Shown here piece by piece: positions 5,506-6,771 of a stretch of 6,771 bases of DNA. Location of the stretch: NCBI GenBank assembly GCA_905233795.1, contig CAJOFP010000083.1, positions 1 through 6,771 of the forward strand. Direction: 5' to 3'. Numbering within the stretch: position 1 is the first letter of the stretch; each line of letters starts with the position of its first letter. The stretch is from an uncultured Oscillibacter sp. (lineage in GTDB: Bacteria; Bacillota; Clostridia; Oscillospirales; Oscillospiraceae). Position numbers and translations under genes: made by a program. The notes beneath the pieces are model-generated. The model did not search any database and was not told the origin of the DNA. It was given only the letters and a program-made list of their open reading frames with translations.

Positions 5506-6428
5506 TCCATCGTTTTATCGTCTTTTTCGACTAAATCCCATTTATTTATTACTATTATACTGGCTTTTCCGGCCTCATGCGCCATTCCGGCGATTTTTGT
5601 ATCCTGTTCCGTGACGCCTTCCAAAGCGTCGATCAAAATCAAACAGACATCAGCGCGCTCAATCGCCATCGAGGCGCGCAATACGCTGTAGCGTTCGATA
5701 GATTCCGAAACTTTCGATTTGCGCCGGATTCCCGCCGTATCGATCAAAATATATTCGCCGCTTTGATTCTGAAACCGGGCGTCGATCGCGTCCCGCGTCG
5801 TTCCGGGCATGTCCGACACAATCACGCGTTCTTCCCCTAAGATTTTATTCACAAGAGACGATTTTCCGGCGTTCGGCTTGCCGATAACGGCGACTTTGAT
5901 CGCATGATCAATTATTTCATCCTGATCTTCCGGGGGAAAATCATTCACACAGGCGTCCAGTAAATCGCCTGTCCCGTGACCGTGCAAAGCTGAAATCGCT
6001 ATCGGGTCTCCCAAGCCTAAATTATAAAACTCATAGAAATCCGGGTTGACCGTCCCTGTGGCGTCCATTTTATTCACCGCCAAAACAATCGGCTTGCCGG
6101 ACTGCCGCAATAGATTGGCGATTTCCAAATCCGACGCCGTGACGCCGGATTTTATATCCGTGATAAAAATAATCACATGGGCGTTTTCAATAGCGATTTG
6201 CGCCTGTTCGCGCATGAAAGCTAATATCTGATTATCCGTATTGGGTTCGATTCCGCCGGTATCAATCAGCGTAAAATTCCGCCCGTTCCATTCCGATTCC
6301 CCATAAATCCGGTCCCGCGTGACGCCGGGGGTATCCTCCACAATGGCGAGACGGCGTCCGGTCAGTTTATTAAATAATTGCGATTTCCCCACATTGGGAC
6401 GCCCCACAATGGCGACGACAGGTTTCAA
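5442..6428 (-). CDS. der: Ribosome biogenesis GTPase Der (EngA), tandem G domains; frame lost in the third domain
   Basis: Der (EngA) is an essential double GTPase that assists assembly of the 50S subunit. G domain 1 shows the P-loop GRPNVGKS (9-16), DTPGVTRD (32-39), DTGG (56-59) and NKMD (119-122). G domain 2 shows GKPNAGKS (183-190), [11 protein letters not shown] (206-216), DTAGIRRK (230-237) and NKWD (295-298). After KTMEK (305-309) the reading departs from the family and stops at residue 328. The KH-like domain is found in another frame from about 5491 on. Der proteins have about 14 residues between this MEK and the APILF strand; only 13 bases are left here, so about 26-29 bases are missing. 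The start is TTG (6426-6428), with GGGAG five bases upstream and the P-loop at the normal distance. It leads a likely der-plsY-gpsA operon. Whether the break is real or an artefact cannot be told here. Confidence 0.93.
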   Translation of the reverse strand: MKPVVAIVGRPNVGKSQLFNKLTGRRLAIVEDTPGVTRDRIYGESEWNGRNFTLIDTGGIEPNTDNQILAFMREQAQIAIENAHVIIFITDIKSGVTASDLEIANLLRQSGKPIVLAVNKMDATGTVNPDFYEFYNLGLGDPIAISALHGHGTGDLLDACVNDFPPEDQDEIIDHAIKVAVIGKPNAGKSSLVNKILGEERVIVSDMPGTTRDAIDARFQNQSGEYILIDTAGIRRKSKVSESIERYSVLRASMAIERADVCLILIDALEGVTEQDTKIAGMAHEAGKASIIVINKWDLVEKDDKTMEKTRTLRADFVYIGQNRTAGF

Positions 6429-6454
6429 AAAATCTCCCTTCTTTCCATACGCGC

Positions 6455-6548
6455 AATATATATTTAATATATATTTATATATTTTTTATTTATAATTTTA
6501 TATAATTTTAAATTTAAATTATTATTTAAATATTTATATTTATATTTT
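6455..6548. other. A/T-only block between rpmF and der (94 bases without G or C)
   Basis: This is the longest pure A/T run of the window. It precedes der and should hold its promoter, unless der is read through from rpmF. Many TATAAT-like words occur, but there is no convincing -35 partner, so I call no promoter. No gene is present. Confidence 0.85.
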
Positions 6549-6557
6549 CAGAACGCG

Positions 6558-6589
6558 ACGGCAGGGAAGAATATATCTTTCCCTGCCGT
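6558..6589 (-). terminator. Hairpin after rpmF, probable weak terminator
   Basis: ACGGCAGGGAA and its perfect complement (6558-6568 with 6579-6589) form an 11-pair stem around a 10-base loop, starting 20 bases after the rpmF stop. On the minus strand it is followed by CGCGTTCTG and not by a U-run. It may act as a weak or factor-dependent terminator, a 3'-end stabiliser or a processing site. Confidence 0.55.
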
Positions 6590-6609
6590 TTCTCTCGTAT
6601 GACGGGGAA

Positions 6610-6771
6610 TTATCTGGTCACGACGGATTCGGCGGACTTGATTTCCCGACCATTATAAGTCCCACACTCCCGGCACATTCTGTGGGGGAGCCGCATCGCG
6701 CCGCATTTCGGACATTTTACCATATTGGGCGCGGCGAGTTTCCATGTGGAAGCGCGGCGTTTATCGCGCCG
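6610..6771 (-). CDS. rpmF: 50S ribosomal protein L32 (bL32), zinc-binding type; 5' end outside window
   Basis: L32 is a small protein of the large ribosomal subunit. The last 53 residues are visible, beginning in the typical SxxRRDKRRA segment and running through STWKLAAP to the stop at 6610-6612. Four cysteines in KCPKCGAMRLPHRMCRECG form two CxxC pairs, the zinc-binding 'C+' form. Only about 10 residues (usually MAVPKRKTSK-like) lie beyond the right edge. A strong hairpin follows the gene, then an A/T-only block, then der. In many Bacillota rpmF follows a DUF177 gene, which could be checked outside the window. Confidence 0.96.
   Translation of the reverse strand, partial: RRDKRRASTWKLAAPNMVKCPKCGAMRLPHRMCRECGTYNGREIKSAESVVTR

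Noticed and set aside
1..6771. New defence, metabolic or mobile system
   Set aside because: Every gene but one is a well-known housekeeping gene. No transposase, integrase, CRISPR repeat, toxin-antitoxin pair or unusual enzyme is visible.

Overview
The window carries ordinary housekeeping genes of what looks like a Clostridia-type member of the Bacillota, possibly Oscillospirales. This rests on three things. A heat-shock operon starts with hrcA-grpE behind a CIRCE operator. L28 and L32 are both of the zinc-binding cysteine type. The PlsY sequence and the unnamed membrane protein recall Oscillospirales proteins, but that last point is from memory and was not tested by a search. No gene-free stretch exceeds 300 bases.

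Layout, left to right. Positions 1-566 hold the start of grpE (minus, running off the left edge). hrcA (minus) follows at 529-1581, with a sigma-70-type promoter and a perfect 10-bp-arm CIRCE operator at 1704-1764. A multi-pass membrane protein of unknown function (minus) lies at 1817-2695. rpmB (L28) is the only plus-strand gene, at 2928-3134, with its own promoter, a leader hairpin and a strong terminator. Then come gpsA (3250-4326), plsY (4421-5077) and der (5132-6428), all minus. The 3' part of rpmF (L32, minus) lies at 6610-6771 and is cut by the right edge.

The genes fall into three groups. hrcA-grpE is the head of a self-repressed chaperone operon. der-plsY-gpsA joins a ribosome-assembly GTPase to two successive steps of phospholipid synthesis: GpsA makes glycerol-3-phosphate and PlsY acylates it. 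rpmB and rpmF are ribosomal protein genes.

Two things are odd. First, base composition is sharply split: genes are of moderate GC and rich in CGCG-like words, while gaps between genes contain runs of 40-94 bases with no G or C at all. Similar A/T-only codon runs break into coding sequence as asparagine tracts in GpsA and the membrane protein. Second, two conserved genes are disrupted. der changes frame in its third domain, with about 26-29 bases missing, and the 3' end of hrcA loses family similarity right after its GPTRMD motif. I see no mobile element, CRISPR array, tRNA, rRNA or evidence of a new defence or metabolic system.
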